Shown in pieces: positions 27,110 through 38,714 of a stretch of 64,000 nucleotides of DNA (its first letter is position 1; each line of letters begins with the position of its first letter). Origin of the DNA: Novosphingobium sp. G106 (GTDB lineage Bacteria > Pseudomonadota > Alphaproteobacteria > Sphingomonadales > Sphingomonadaceae). The notes beneath the pieces are model-generated. The model was given only the letters and a program-made list of their open reading frames with translations, had not been told where the DNA came from and did no database searches. Made by a program: the position numbers and the translations under genes. The stretch lies in contig NZ_JAHOOZ010000001.1 in the NCBI RefSeq assembly GCF_019075875.1, positions 868,001 through 932,000 on the forward strand, read 5' to 3'.

Positions 27110-27961
27110 ATGGCAACTGCCGTTTCGTCTCGTTGGGAAGTCGTCGATGTTGCGCCGAAGATCGGCTCGGCTATCCATACCGACAAGGCCACCTTGCTGA
27201 GCGGCGAGCGCGCCAAGGACATCCGGGAGATCATGGAACGCCGCGGCGTGATCGTCTTCCCCGAGATCAACCTGACCGACGACGAGCAGATCGCCTTCAC
27301 CCACACGCTCGGCACTTTCGCGCACGAGGATGGCGAGGGCGCCAAGGACGGCAAGGATTCGGTCTATCCGATCACGATGGATTCGAGCATCAACCCGATC
27401 GCCGATTACCTCAAGGGCGCCTTCTTCTGGCACCTCGACGGCACGATGTCGGAAAAGCCGATCCTGGCCTCGATCATGAGCGCCCGCGCGTTGGCCCCGG
27501 TCGGTGGCGAGACCGACTTCTGCAACACCTATGCCGCCTGGGACGAACTGCCCGCCGACGAAAAGGCGCAGGTCGAGGATCTCAAGGTCACCCACGCCAT
27601 GTGGCGCTCGCAGCTCTACTGGAAGCCCGAGCCGACCATCGCCGAGCTCGAAGCCTGGATGGCGCGCGGCGCGAACACGCTGCCGCTGGTCTGGAAGCAC
27701 CGCTCGGGCCGTCAGTCGCTGGTGCTCGGCGCCACCGCGCTCGAGGTCGAGGGCATGGGCACGGTCGAGAGCGAGAAGCTGCTGGTCAAGCTGCGCACCT
27801 GGGCAACCCAGCCGCAATTCTCCTATCGCCATACCTGGAAGCTCGGCGATATGGTGCTCTGGGATAACACCGGAACCATGCACCGCGCCCTGCCCTATGA
27901 CCACAAGTCTGGCCGCCTGATGATGCGCACCAAGCTGGAGGGTGAGGAAGCCTTCGCCTGA
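27110..27961 (+). CDS. TauD/TfdA family Fe(II)/2-oxoglutarate-dependent dioxygenase (copy 5, array member 4)
   Basis: A 283-residue paralogue. Iron ligands are H108 and D110 ('FWHLDGT') and H258 ('GTMHR'), with R269/R273 for 2-oxoglutarate. Like member 2 it has the 'YWKPEP' type middle and the long acidic loop after 'LGTF' (here 'AHEDGEGAKDGKDS'). The core 'WKLGDMVLWDNTG' and 'RTKLEGEE' ending are kept. It is the last oxygenase of the array and is followed by a terminator and then an SDR gene. Confidence 0.91.
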   Translation: MATAVSSRWEVVDVAPKIGSAIHTDKATLLSGERAKDIREIMERRGVIVFPEINLTDDEQIAFTHTLGTFAHEDGEGAKDGKDSVYPITMDSSINPIADYLKGAFFWHLDGTMSEKPILASIMSARALAPVGGETDFCNTYAAWDELPADEKAQVEDLKVTHAMWRSQLYWKPEPTIAELEAWMARGANTLPLVWKHRSGRQSLVLGATALEVEGMGTVESEKLLVKLRTWATQPQFSYRHTWKLGDMVLWDNTGTMHRALPYDHKSGRLMMRTKLEGEEAFA

Positions 27962-27989
27962 GGGGAGTCGCCCGCGCGGATTTCGAAAG

Positions 27990-28019
27990 GGCCGTTCTCG
28001 ATCGCGAGGGCGGCCTTTT
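27990..28019 (+). terminator. Rho-independent terminator after dioxygenase array
   Basis: An 11-bp stem, GGCCGTTCTCG (27990-28000) with CGAGGGCGGCC (28005-28015) including two G-T wobbles, with a 4-base loop and a TTTT tail. Confidence 0.82.
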
Positions 28020-28085
28020 CCCTTCTTGACCACCGAACGGCCGCATCGCTAACAAGCTGACGAATCCAATCGAAGGGAAGAGGGA

Positions 28086-28952
28086 ATGTCTCAGGCACCA
28101 GTCGCCATCGTCACCGGCGCCAGCCGTGGGGCGGGCAAGGGCATCGCGGTTGCGCTCGGCTCGCACGGCGCGACCGTCTACGTCACCGGCCGCTCGCAGA
28201 AGGAAGGCGACGCCTCGATGCCGGGGACGATCTACTCGACCGCCGAGGAAGTCACCCAGGCCGGCGGCAAGGGCATTGCCGTCCGCTGCGACAGCGCCAA
28301 CGACGATGACGTGAAAGCGCTGTTCGAGCAGGTGATCGCCGAGCAGGGCCGCGTCGACATCCTGATCAACAATGCCGCCGCGATCTACGACGAGCTGTCG
28401 ATGCCCGGCAACTTCTGGGAAAAGCCGCTCAAGATCGGCGACATGATCAACGTCGGCGTGCGCAGCGGTTTCGCCGCGTCCTGGTTCGCCGCGCCGCACA
28501 TGGTCAAGCAGAACCGCGGATTGATCCTGTTCACCTCATCCCCCGGCGCCATGCATTACTGCTTCGGCCCGGCCTATGGCGCGCACAAGGCCGGCATGGA
28601 CAAGATGGCCTTCGACATGGGCGTGGACTTCGCCGATGTCGGCGCGAACGTCGCTGCCGTGTCGATCTGGATGGGGGCGCTGACGTCGGAACGCCTGCTC
28701 GAGATGATGGCGGCCGAGCCCGAGAAGTTCAAACACCTCGAAGGCCAGCTCGAATCCACCGGCCTGACCGGCCATCTCGCCTGGGCGCTCTACAACGATC
28801 CCAAGCTGATGGACTACAACGGCAAGACCATGGTCGGCGCCGACCTGGCCAAGAGCTACGGCATTACCGATCTGAACGGCCAGTTCGCACCCTCTTTCAG
28901 CGAAGGCACCGGCATTCGGCCAGTGGAATACGGCGCCTACAAGGTGAAGTGA
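28086..28952 (+). CDS. Short-chain dehydrogenase/reductase (DHRS1-like)
   Basis: A 288-residue SDR. The coenzyme motif is TGASRGAG (10-17), then NNAAA in place of NNAG (95-99), a catalytic serine at 151/152 and Y164/K168. The longer form with 'EYGAYKVK' end and 'SIWMGALTSERLL' resembles DHRS1-type carbonyl reductases. A terminator separates it from the dioxygenase array, so it has its own promoter in 28020-28085. It could reduce or oxidise a carbonyl made by the oxygenases, but that is only a neighbourhood argument. Confidence 0.88.
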   Translation: MSQAPVAIVTGASRGAGKGIAVALGSHGATVYVTGRSQKEGDASMPGTIYSTAEEVTQAGGKGIAVRCDSANDDDVKALFEQVIAEQGRVDILINNAAAIYDELSMPGNFWEKPLKIGDMINVGVRSGFAASWFAAPHMVKQNRGLILFTSSPGAMHYCFGPAYGAHKAGMDKMAFDMGVDFADVGANVAAVSIWMGALTSERLLEMMAAEPEKFKHLEGQLESTGLTGHLAWALYNDPKLMDYNGKTMVGADLAKSYGITDLNGQFAPSFSEGTGIRPVEYGAYKVK

Positions 28953-28962
28953 GCCGGCAGGA

Positions 28963-31008
28963 TCAGGCCGCGACCGGCGCCACCTCGATCGGGATGCCCG
29001 TGTAGAGCACCATCCCGGTCAGCCGGTCGACGTTCTCGATGCTCGTCAGCAGGTTGACGTTGGCCACCTCGTGCCCGTGCGGGATCGAGGCGACGCCGCG
29101 GCGGATCGTGTCGCTGACGTTGGCGGTCAGGAATATCTCGCCGCGCGTCGTGCTGACGCGGACCTTGTCGCCGTCGGCAATGCCGTTGGCCTCGGCGTCG
29201 GCGGGGTGGAGGATGATGTCGGCCGGGCTGCCGAGGAAGGTCAGCGAGGCATTCAGCTTGCGGCGCTGGCGGCGCGAGATGAAGCAGAGCGGTCGAGGCT
29301 TGCCGAGCTGGGCCTCGTCCTCGGCGCGCAGCTCCTGCCAGAAGCCGACGAGCGCTTCCGGGGCGAGCTTCCAGCCGCCCATGCGCTCGATATGCGCGTC
29401 GACCCATTTGCCAGGGAATTCCATCGGCAGCACGACCGCGCCGGTGGCAGCGACTTCCTCGAAGCTGGCGCGCGCGCCGGGCATCAGCGCGGCGAGCATC
29501 GCCTCGTCGGCGCCCTGCTGCAGGTCGCTTTCGGGCACGTAGTCGGGCACCGGCAGGCCGCAGCGCTTCATGATCTGTGAAATCACCCACCAGGCCGAGC
29601 GCCGCTCGCCCTGCGGCTCGACCAGCGCAGGCGTATGGATCATCGAGAGGCTGCCCGAAAGCGTGTCCCAGAAGCCGATGTCGGCGCGTTCGACCTGATC
29701 CTTGGTCGGCAGGACATGCGTCGAGAGAGCGGTCGTGTCGTTGGCGATGATCTCGAAAGTGACATGCAGGTCGAGCCCGGCGAGCCGCGGCGCCAGCACG
29801 TTGGTGTCGGGGAAGGAGCGGGCGAGCGCGCCGCCGAAATTCATCATCGCGCGGATGTTGCCCGCCTCGATCTCGCCGGGGAGCGCGGCGCAGGGCCAGT
29901 CGCCGATGATGCCGGAGACCTCGGGCATGGTCGGCGCGCCGGGAGTGAAGGGATTGTCCATCACCGGCAGTTCGAAGCTGTCGAACTGGGTGATGAAGCC
30001 CGGGTGGAACCAGGTGCCGCCCCTGCGGTTCATTCGCCCGGTCAGGATGTTGAGCACCCAGCCGAGCCAGACGGTGATGTTGGCGCTCTTCGACATGGTG
30101 ACGCCGGTACCGGTCTCGACCGTGACGTGCCCCTTGCGGCGGATCGCGGCGAGGAGGTCGGTCAGGTCCTGCTGCGGCACGCCGGCGATCTCGGCGGCGG
30201 TGGCGAGATCGAAGCCAGCGAGCGCGGCGCGCAGATCGTCGAGTCCCTGGACGGGCTGGGCGAGGTCCATAGGCCCGTTATCGATGATCTCGCGCACCAG
30301 CCAGGCGAGGATCGCGTAATCCTTGCCCGGATAGGGCTGGACGTGCCGGGTCGAGAACTTGGCCGTCTCGGTAAGCAGCGGATCGATCGTCCAGACCTCG
30401 CCGCGCCTGGCCATGGCCCGGATCGGGCCGGCGGGGTTGTACATGCCCGTGTTGTGCCCGTGGCTGACCATCGGGTTGACCCCGACATAGACGAGCATGT
30501 CGCAGTTCTCGTCGTCGGTCTTGGGATTGAGCCCGGGAAAGCCCCCGACCTGCATCGCCACCAGCAGCTTGGCCGTGCCGTCGATCGTCAGCGGCGAGAA
30601 CTTGGGCGGGGCGCCGAGCGCTTTGTAGAAGGTATCGACCAGCCGGTAGCCCGAGGCATCCATGCCCAGGCCGCTGCCGAAATAGACGCCGATCGCGTTC
30701 GGTCCGTGCGCGTCGATCACCCCGCGCAGCTTCGCGGCGATGTCGTCGAGCGCCTCGTCCCACGACACCGGCACGAGTTCGCCGTTCTTGCGCATCATCG
30801 GCCGGGTGATCGCGTCGGGATGGTGGTGGATGCCGCCGATCGCGCGGCCCTTGGGACAGGAATAGCCCTTGCTCAGCGGATGCTCGCGGTCGGCGCGGAT
30901 CTTGACGATCTGCTCGCTGCCGGTCTCGTCCCGGGCCACGTCGACCACCATGCCGCACTGGTTGGTGCAGATGCGGCAGTAGGTCTTCTTGCTGAGCGTC
31001 TCTATCAT
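28963..31008 (-). CDS. Molybdopterin-dependent oxidoreductase (DMSO-reductase superfamily), with N-terminal [4Fe-4S] site
   Basis: A 681-residue enzyme with the full domain order of the superfamily: a cysteine motif C11-x2-C14-x3-C18 and C51 for a [4Fe-4S] cluster, the molybdopterin core with 'GSGLGMDASGY', 'YVGVNPMVSHGHN' and 'TGRMNRRGGTWFHPG', and a C-terminal molydopterin-dinucleotide domain with 'LHPADAEANGIADGDKV' and 'RGVASIPHGH'. No Tat signal is present, so it is cytoplasmic. No partner Fe-S or membrane subunit is adjacent, and the metal-ligand residue is not obvious. The reaction is unknown; members include formate dehydrogenases, hydroxylases and hydratases. It is divergent from a TetR gene with a perfect operator-like palindrome between them. 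Confidence 0.87.
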   Translation of the reverse strand: MIETLSKKTYCRICTNQCGMVVDVARDETGSEQIVKIRADREHPLSKGYSCPKGRAIGGIHHHPDAITRPMMRKNGELVPVSWDEALDDIAAKLRGVIDAHGPNAIGVYFGSGLGMDASGYRLVDTFYKALGAPPKFSPLTIDGTAKLLVAMQVGGFPGLNPKTDDENCDMLVYVGVNPMVSHGHNTGMYNPAGPIRAMARRGEVWTIDPLLTETAKFSTRHVQPYPGKDYAILAWLVREIIDNGPMDLAQPVQGLDDLRAALAGFDLATAAEIAGVPQQDLTDLLAAIRRKGHVTVETGTGVTMSKSANITVWLGWVLNILTGRMNRRGGTWFHPGFITQFDSFELPVMDNPFTPGAPTMPEVSGIIGDWPCAALPGEIEAGNIRAMMNFGGALARSFPDTNVLAPRLAGLDLHVTFEIIANDTTALSTHVLPTKDQVERADIGFWDTLSGSLSMIHTPALVEPQGERRSAWWVISQIMKRCGLPVPDYVPESDLQQGADEAMLAALMPGARASFEEVAATGAVVLPMEFPGKWVDAHIERMGGWKLAPEALVGFWQELRAEDEAQLGKPRPLCFISRRQRRKLNASLTFLGSPADIILHPADAEANGIADGDKVRVSTTRGEIFLTANVSDTIRRGVASIPHGHEVANVNLLTSIENVDRLTGMVLYTGIPIEVAPVAA

Positions 31009-31032
31009 GACCCGGATCTCTCAATTCCCAAT

Positions 31033-31052
31033 AAGTGGGCAATCGCCCACTT
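31033..31052. promoter_or_regulatory. Perfect palindrome, probable TetR operator
   Basis: AAGTGGGC (31033-31040) and GCCCACTT (31045-31052) around a 4-base centre. It lies in the 86-bp gap between the Mo-oxidoreductase start (31008) and the TetR start (31095), and so can control both. Confidence 0.8.
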
Positions 31053-31094
31053 GGTCTATCTTGTCAACGCGATGCACTCTGATAGGCCAAGGTG

Positions 31095-31670
31095 ATGGAG
31101 CTTGAAGCGGACCCCAAAGCCGATGCCAGACCTGGGCCGAAACGCCGCAACCTGGAGCAGACCCGCGGTCGGATTCTGGAGGCGGCGGCCGACACCTTCA
31201 CGCGGTCGGGCTATGCCAAGGCAGGGCTTCGCGAGATCGGTGAGCGGGCAGGCGTGGCGCCCTCGCTGGTCAGCCGCTATTTCGGCACCAAGGCCGCGCT
31301 GTTCGAAGAGGCGCTGATCCACGTGCTGCGCGCCAACAGCGTGTTCACCTGGCAGAAGCAGGGCTTCGGCGAAGCGATGGCGCGGCTTATTCCCCGGCGT
31401 GCCAACATCAACATCACCGTCATGCTGGTGACCGCGCTGGCCGATCCCGAGGCCAAGGAAATCGCCCGCCGCGTCTCGCGCGAGCACATGATCCAGCCGC
31501 TGGTCGACTGGCTGGGCCCACCGCACGCACTGGAGCGGGCGATGGATATGTTCGCGCTGCTGACCGGCTTCGCGGTCCAGATGGATGGCCTCTATCCCGC
31601 ACCGATCCCCGACCATTCGCTGCGCTGGCTGGCGCGCACGCTGCAGGCGATCGTGGACGGGAAAGATTAG
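31095..31670 (+). CDS. TetR/AcrR family transcriptional regulator
   Basis: A 191-residue regulator with a helix-turn-helix at about residues 22-68 ('GRILEAAADTFTRSGYAKAGLREIGERAGVAPSLVSRYF'). ATG 31095 is preferred over the GTG just before it. It is divergent from the molybdopterin oxidoreductase, which it probably represses by way of the palindrome at 31033-31052. The remaining gap after it (31671-31821) shows no clear signal. Confidence 0.92.
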   Translation: MELEADPKADARPGPKRRNLEQTRGRILEAAADTFTRSGYAKAGLREIGERAGVAPSLVSRYFGTKAALFEEALIHVLRANSVFTWQKQGFGEAMARLIPRRANINITVMLVTALADPEAKEIARRVSREHMIQPLVDWLGPPHALERAMDMFALLTGFAVQMDGLYPAPIPDHSLRWLARTLQAIVDGKD

Positions 31671-31821
31671 GCGGGGGGGGCGCGACACGAAATCGCGGCC
31701 AAAAAATACGGATCGTTCCGTGTACGCGCCGAAGCGTTTCGGATCGAATTAATGCCGGTTCGATCGCACCGTCCTAAACGGCGTAACTGGATAATAGTTA
31801 TGTCAGCAGGGTGAACTGATC

Positions 31822-32211
31822 ATGACCATCGCCATTGGACAAACTTCCGCAGCGCAGACCAACGGCTCGACCGAGCGGAAGGCGAATTTCGGATCTCTCG
31901 TCTCCGCGATCAATCGCGGCGACGTCGAGGACGCGCAGGATGCTTTCGCGGGCCTGATCGACCTGGCGCCCAAAGCGCCCGGACCCCTCCGTAAAGGTGC
32001 ACTCGACGCCATGGAGAAAGCGCTCAAGGACGCCGATCTGGCTGCAGCGACGAAAGCGCTGAAGGCGCTGCAGCAATTGCGACAGGCTCAATCGGGGGGA
32101 TGTCCCGGCCGTGGCCGAAGCGCCGGGAACGGGTCTGGCTTCGGGTCCGATGATCAGTATCCTGCTATAGCCTGTCTTCGGTGGGGCTGGGCGCCAGGTT
32201 CAAGCCTGTAG
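31822..32211 (+). CDS. Hypothetical protein, Ala/Leu/Lys-rich helical
   Basis: A 129-residue reading frame that I do not recognise. Residues 1-90 look like a real small helical protein ('FGSLVSAINRGDVEDAQDAFAGL', 'MEKALKDADLAAATKALKALQQLRQAQ'), with repeating alanine-leucine-lysine segments. The last 40 residues ('GGCPGRGRSAGNGSG...') look unlike it, so the true end may be earlier or a frameshift may exist near 32095. It stands alone before bamD. Confidence 0.5.
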   Translation: MTIAIGQTSAAQTNGSTERKANFGSLVSAINRGDVEDAQDAFAGLIDLAPKAPGPLRKGALDAMEKALKDADLAAATKALKALQQLRQAQSGGCPGRGRSAGNGSGFGSDDQYPAIACLRWGWAPGSSL

Positions 32212-32266
32212 ACACCGCCTCCAACTTCACTTGGCGTTCAGGACGGTGCTGGCTATAGACCCCGCC

Positions 32267-33064
32267 ATGCTCGAACGATCGCCGCTGAAGCTCACCGTCC
32301 TCGCTGTCGCCACCGGCGCTCTTCTCCTTACCGCCGGCTGCGGCGGGAAGGGCGGCAAGAACCGCGATACCGCCTATGTCGCGCGCGACGTGGACACGCT
32401 CTATTCCGCGGCGAAGGCCAGGCTCGACAAGGGCGACACGCGCCAGGCGGCGGCGCTGTTCGACGAGGTCGAGCGCCAGCATCCCTATTCGCCCTGGGCG
32501 CGCCGCGCGCAGCTGATGAGCGCGTTCAGCTATTACGTCGCACGCGATTACACCAAGTCGATCCAGTCGGCGCAGCGCTTCCTGTCGATCCACCCGGGCA
32601 ACAAGGACGCGCCCTACGCCTACTACCTGATCGCGCTCTGCTATTACGAGCAGATCAGCGATGTGACGCGCGACCAGAAGATCACGCTCCAGGCCAAGCA
32701 GGCGCTGACCGACGTAATCCGCCGCTATCCCAACACGCGCTATTCGTCCGATGCCCGGCTGAAGCTCGATCTCGTCAACGATCACCTCGCGGGCAAGGAG
32801 ATGACGATCGGCCGGCTCTACGAGCGGACCGGGAAGTGGGTCGCGGCGACGCTGCGCTTCCGCAACGTGGTCGACAATTACCAGACGACCAGCCACGCGC
32901 CCGAGGCGCTCTTTCGCCTGGTCGAGAGCTACCTGTCGCTCGGCGTGCCCAGCGAAGCGCAGAAGGCTGCCGCCGTGCTCGAGGCCAACTATCCCGACAG
33001 CGAGTGGTACAAGATGGCCTACGCGCTGATGAACAAGCACGCGCCGGGCAATAACGTCAGCTAA
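32267..33064 (+). CDS. bamD: Outer-membrane assembly lipoprotein BamD
   Basis: A 265-residue lipoprotein of the BAM complex, which inserts beta-barrel proteins, such as the TonB receptors here, into the outer membrane. ATG 32267 gives a proper lipoprotein signal with lipobox 'LTAGC' (C25). The frame runs 12 codons further upstream without a signal peptide. Tetratricopeptide-like helices follow ('LYSAAKARLDKGDTRQAAALFDEVERQHPYS', 'AYYLIALCYYEQISDVTRDQ'), typical of BamD/ComL. The bamD-recN-ligA order is common in alphaproteobacteria. Confidence 0.95.
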   Translation: MLERSPLKLTVLAVATGALLLTAGCGGKGGKNRDTAYVARDVDTLYSAAKARLDKGDTRQAAALFDEVERQHPYSPWARRAQLMSAFSYYVARDYTKSIQSAQRFLSIHPGNKDAPYAYYLIALCYYEQISDVTRDQKITLQAKQALTDVIRRYPNTRYSSDARLKLDLVNDHLAGKEMTIGRLYERTGKWVAATLRFRNVVDNYQTTSHAPEALFRLVESYLSLGVPSEAQKAAAVLEANYPDSEWYKMAYALMNKHAPGNNVS

Positions 33065-33138
33065 GACCGGGTTTTAGGCTGGTTTTTCTACCCCGCCGGT
33101 TGACAAGGGGGGCCGGCTGGGCGCTGACTGCAACCGAC

Positions 33139-33594
33139 ATGCTGTCGCAGAAGACTCGCTATACTATCCGGGCGTTCCAACACCTCGCCGATAACTGGCA
33201 GCAGGGGCCCGTGCGTCTCGATGCCATCGCCACGGCCCAGAACATCCCGCGCAAGTTCCTCACCGTCATTCTGTCGGAGATGGTCCGCGAAGGCCTGGTG
33301 ATCTCGCACCGTGGCCGCGAGGGCGGCTACGAGCTCGGCCTGTCCCCTATCGACATCCGCTATGGTGACATCATCCGGCTCACCCGCGGCAGCCTGGCGC
33401 TGGTTCCTTGTGCTGCGCGCAACGCGCACGAGCACTGCTCCAATTGCCTGCCTGAGGCCGAATGCCGGCTGCGCGGACTGATGCTGACCCTGCGCGACGA
33501 GATGGCGGCGATGCTCGACCGCGTCTCGCTCGCCGATCCGATCACGCTCGAACCGTCGTTCGAGGGTGTGGAACCGCTGCCCGAAGCCGGGTGA
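33139..33594 (+). CDS. Rrf2 family transcriptional regulator
   Basis: A 151-residue winged-helix regulator ('MLSQKTRYTIRAFQHLA', 'IPRKFLTVILSEMVREGLVISHRGREGGYEL'). Four cysteines at 91, 100, 103 and 109 lie in the loop where IscR and NsrR bind an Fe-S cluster, so it is probably an Fe-S sensor, though the spacing is not that of IscR. The frame extends 13 codons upstream to 33100, but ATG 33139 fits the family start. It sits between bamD and recN on the same strand; no isc or suf genes are near. Confidence 0.88.
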   Translation: MLSQKTRYTIRAFQHLADNWQQGPVRLDAIATAQNIPRKFLTVILSEMVREGLVISHRGREGGYELGLSPIDIRYGDIIRLTRGSLALVPCAARNAHEHCSNCLPEAECRLRGLMLTLRDEMAAMLDRVSLADPITLEPSFEGVEPLPEAG

Positions 33595-33630
33595 CGCGAC
33601 GGGCGGCTTAGGTTAGAACGCCACGCGAAC

Positions 33631-35291
33631 ATGCTGACCCGGCTTTCCATTCGCAACATCGTGCTGATCGAAGCACTCGACCTGGATTTCGCGCGCGGCC
33701 TCGGCGTGCTCACGGGCGAGACCGGCGCGGGCAAGTCGATCCTGCTCGACGCGCTGGGGCTGGTGCTCGGCAACCGTGCCGACAGCGGCCTGGTGCGGGC
33801 GGGCGAGGAGCGTGCGAGCGCGACCGCGAGCTTCGAATTCGCCGCGCTGCCAAGGGGGATCGCCGCGCTGCTGGGCGATGCCGAAGTGGAGATCGAGCCC
33901 GGCGAGCCGCTGATCGTCAAGCGCCAGCTCAAGTCCGATGGCGGCAGCAAGGCCTTCATCAACGACCAGCCGGTCGGGGTTGCCTTGCTGCGCGAGCTGG
34001 CGGGCTTCCTCGTCGAGCTGCACGGCCAGCACGACGACCGCGGCCTGGTCAATCCGCGCGGACACCGGCTGCTGCTCGACCGCTATGCGCGCGCCGATGC
34101 TGCGGGCGTCGAGGCGGCCTGGCGGACCTGGCGCGCGGCCGAGGATGCCCTTGCCGATGCGCGCGCGCGGGTGGCGCAGGCCTCGGCCGACCAGGACCTG
34201 CTGCTCGCCCATCTCGCCGAGCTGACCGCCGTGGCGCCCGAGGCAGGCGAGGAAGAGGAACTCGCCGAGGCGCGCGCGACGATGCAGAAGGGCGAGCGGC
34301 TGTCGGGCGATCTCGCCGACTTGCAGCATCTCTGGGCCGGCTCGGATTCGGCGCTGGCAAACCTGCGCACCGCGGCCCGCAAGCTCGACCGCATCGCCGC
34401 CGAGCATCCGCTGCTGGCCGAAGCGCTCGAAGCGCTCGACCGCGCAGTAATCGAAGCCAGCGAGGCTGAGGACCGGATCGCGCGTGCGGTCGATGTGCTG
34501 GCGCACGATCCGCAGGCGCTCGACCGCATCGAGACGCGGCTGTTCGAACTGCGCGCGGCGGCGCGCAAGCATGGTTGCCAGGTCGACGACCTGCCCGAGC
34601 GCATGGCGGCGATGCGTACCGCGCTCGACGCGATCGAGGGCGGCGAGGCTGAGATCGCCGGGCTGGAGAAGGCCGCGCAGCTTGCCGCGCTCGACTACGG
34701 TGCCAAGGCCGAATCCCTGTCGGTGTCGCGCGTCGAGGCGGCGCAGCGGCTCGACAAGGCCGTGGCGGCCGAGCTCGCGCCGCTAAAGCTCGATGCCGCG
34801 CGCTTCCGCACGGCAGTCCTGCGCCTGCCCGAGGAGCGCTGGGGACCCTCGGGCATGGACGCGGTCGAATTCCTCATCGCGACCAATCCGGGCGCCGATT
34901 TCGCGCCGCTCGGCAAGATCGCCTCGGGCGGCGAGCTCTCGCGCTTCATCCTCGCGCTCAAGGTCGCGCTGGCCGAAGAGGGCGGCGCGGCGACGGTGAT
35001 CTTCGACGAGATCGACCGCGGCGTCGGCGGTGCCGTCGCCAGCGCGATCGGCGATCGCCTGTCGCGGCTGGCCTCGGGCGGCCAGTTGCTCGCGGTCACG
35101 CACAGCCCGCAGGTCGCGGCGCGGGGCGGCCAGCACTACGTCATCGCCAAGTCGAGCGAGGGCACGGTCACGCGTACCTCGGTGAGCCTGTTGGATAGTG
35201 CGGGCCGCCAGGAAGAGATCGCGCGCATGCTCTCGGGCGCCGAGATCACGCCAGAGGCGCGGGCCCAGGCCGACCGGCTGCTGGAGCGGGT

Positions 35292-35295
<4 letters not shown>
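33631..35295 (+). CDS. recN: DNA repair protein RecN
   Basis: A 554-residue SMC-like ATPase of double-strand-break repair. Walker A is GETGAGKS (29-36). A long coiled-coil middle (about 150-370) follows, then the signature 'GEASGGELSRF'-type region at 'ASGGELSRFILALK' and Walker B 'TVIFDEIDRGVGG'. The last bases overlap the next gene by four (ATGA). Confidence 0.95.
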
Positions 35296-38194
<2,899 letters not shown>

Positions 38195-38203
38195 GGGCGA
38201 GAC

Positions 38204-38644
38204 CTACTCGCCGGGCTGCACCACCTGCATCTCGATCTCCGCCAGGGGCCTGCCCGTGGTGCGATCGACCACGATCGGCTCGATAACCGCACCCGTTTCG
38301 GCATCGGTCATGAAACTGGTCGGGCCCTCGCCGCAGTGCTTGCGGCCCCATTCGCCCATGGCCGAGAGGATCGGCAGGAAATCGCGGCCCTTGTCGGTCA
38401 GCACATATTCGTCGCGCGGCGGGCGCTGGCTGTAGCGGCGCTTTTCCAGCAAGCCGTCCTCGGTCAGCGCGGCCAGCCGCCGCGTCAGAATGTTCGGCGC
38501 TATGCCCAGGCTCGTGCGGAACTGGTCGAAGCGCGTGGCTCCAAAGCTCGCGTCGCGCAGGATCATCATGCTCCAGGCATCGCCGACGTGCAGAAGTGCG
38601 CGGGCGACGGGGCAGGGGCCGGCGGAATATTTTTCGGTGTCCAT
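38204..38644 (-). CDS. HxlR family transcriptional regulator
   Basis: A 146-residue winged-helix regulator ('GPCPVARALLHVGDAWSMMILRDASFGATRFDQF', 'IAPNILTRRLAALTEDGLLEKR'). The single N-terminal cysteine C11 in 'CPVARAL' is at the place used for redox or electrophile sensing in YodB/QorR-like members. It is divergent from an SDR gene, and its start codon touches a long inverted repeat (38644-38679), so it most likely controls both. It is convergent with ligA, 9 bp apart. Confidence 0.92.
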   Translation of the reverse strand: MDTEKYSAGPCPVARALLHVGDAWSMMILRDASFGATRFDQFRTSLGIAPNILTRRLAALTEDGLLEKRRYSQRPPRDEYVLTDKGRDFLPILSAMGEWGRKHCGEGPTSFMTDAETGAVIEPIVVDRTTGRPLAEIEMQVVQPGE

Positions 38645-38679
38645 TGCATCTTGATAGCGACATAACTATCAAAATGCAA
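38644..38679. promoter_or_regulatory. Probable HxlR operator (36-bp inverted repeat)
   Basis: TTGCATCTTGATAG (38644-38657) faces CTATCAAAATGCAA (38666-38679), 13 of 14 bases matching, around an 8-base centre. It abuts the hxlR start codon and lies 35 bp before the divergent SDR gene. Confidence 0.8.
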
Positions 38680-38714
38680 GTCACTCGCCGATGCGAGTCG
38701 ATTGGAGACACATC

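Noticed and set aside
29635..31095. 486-codon plus-strand frame over the Mo-oxidoreductase
   Set aside because: Shadow; its product is low-complexity and lacks motifs, and it would overlap the operator and TetR start.
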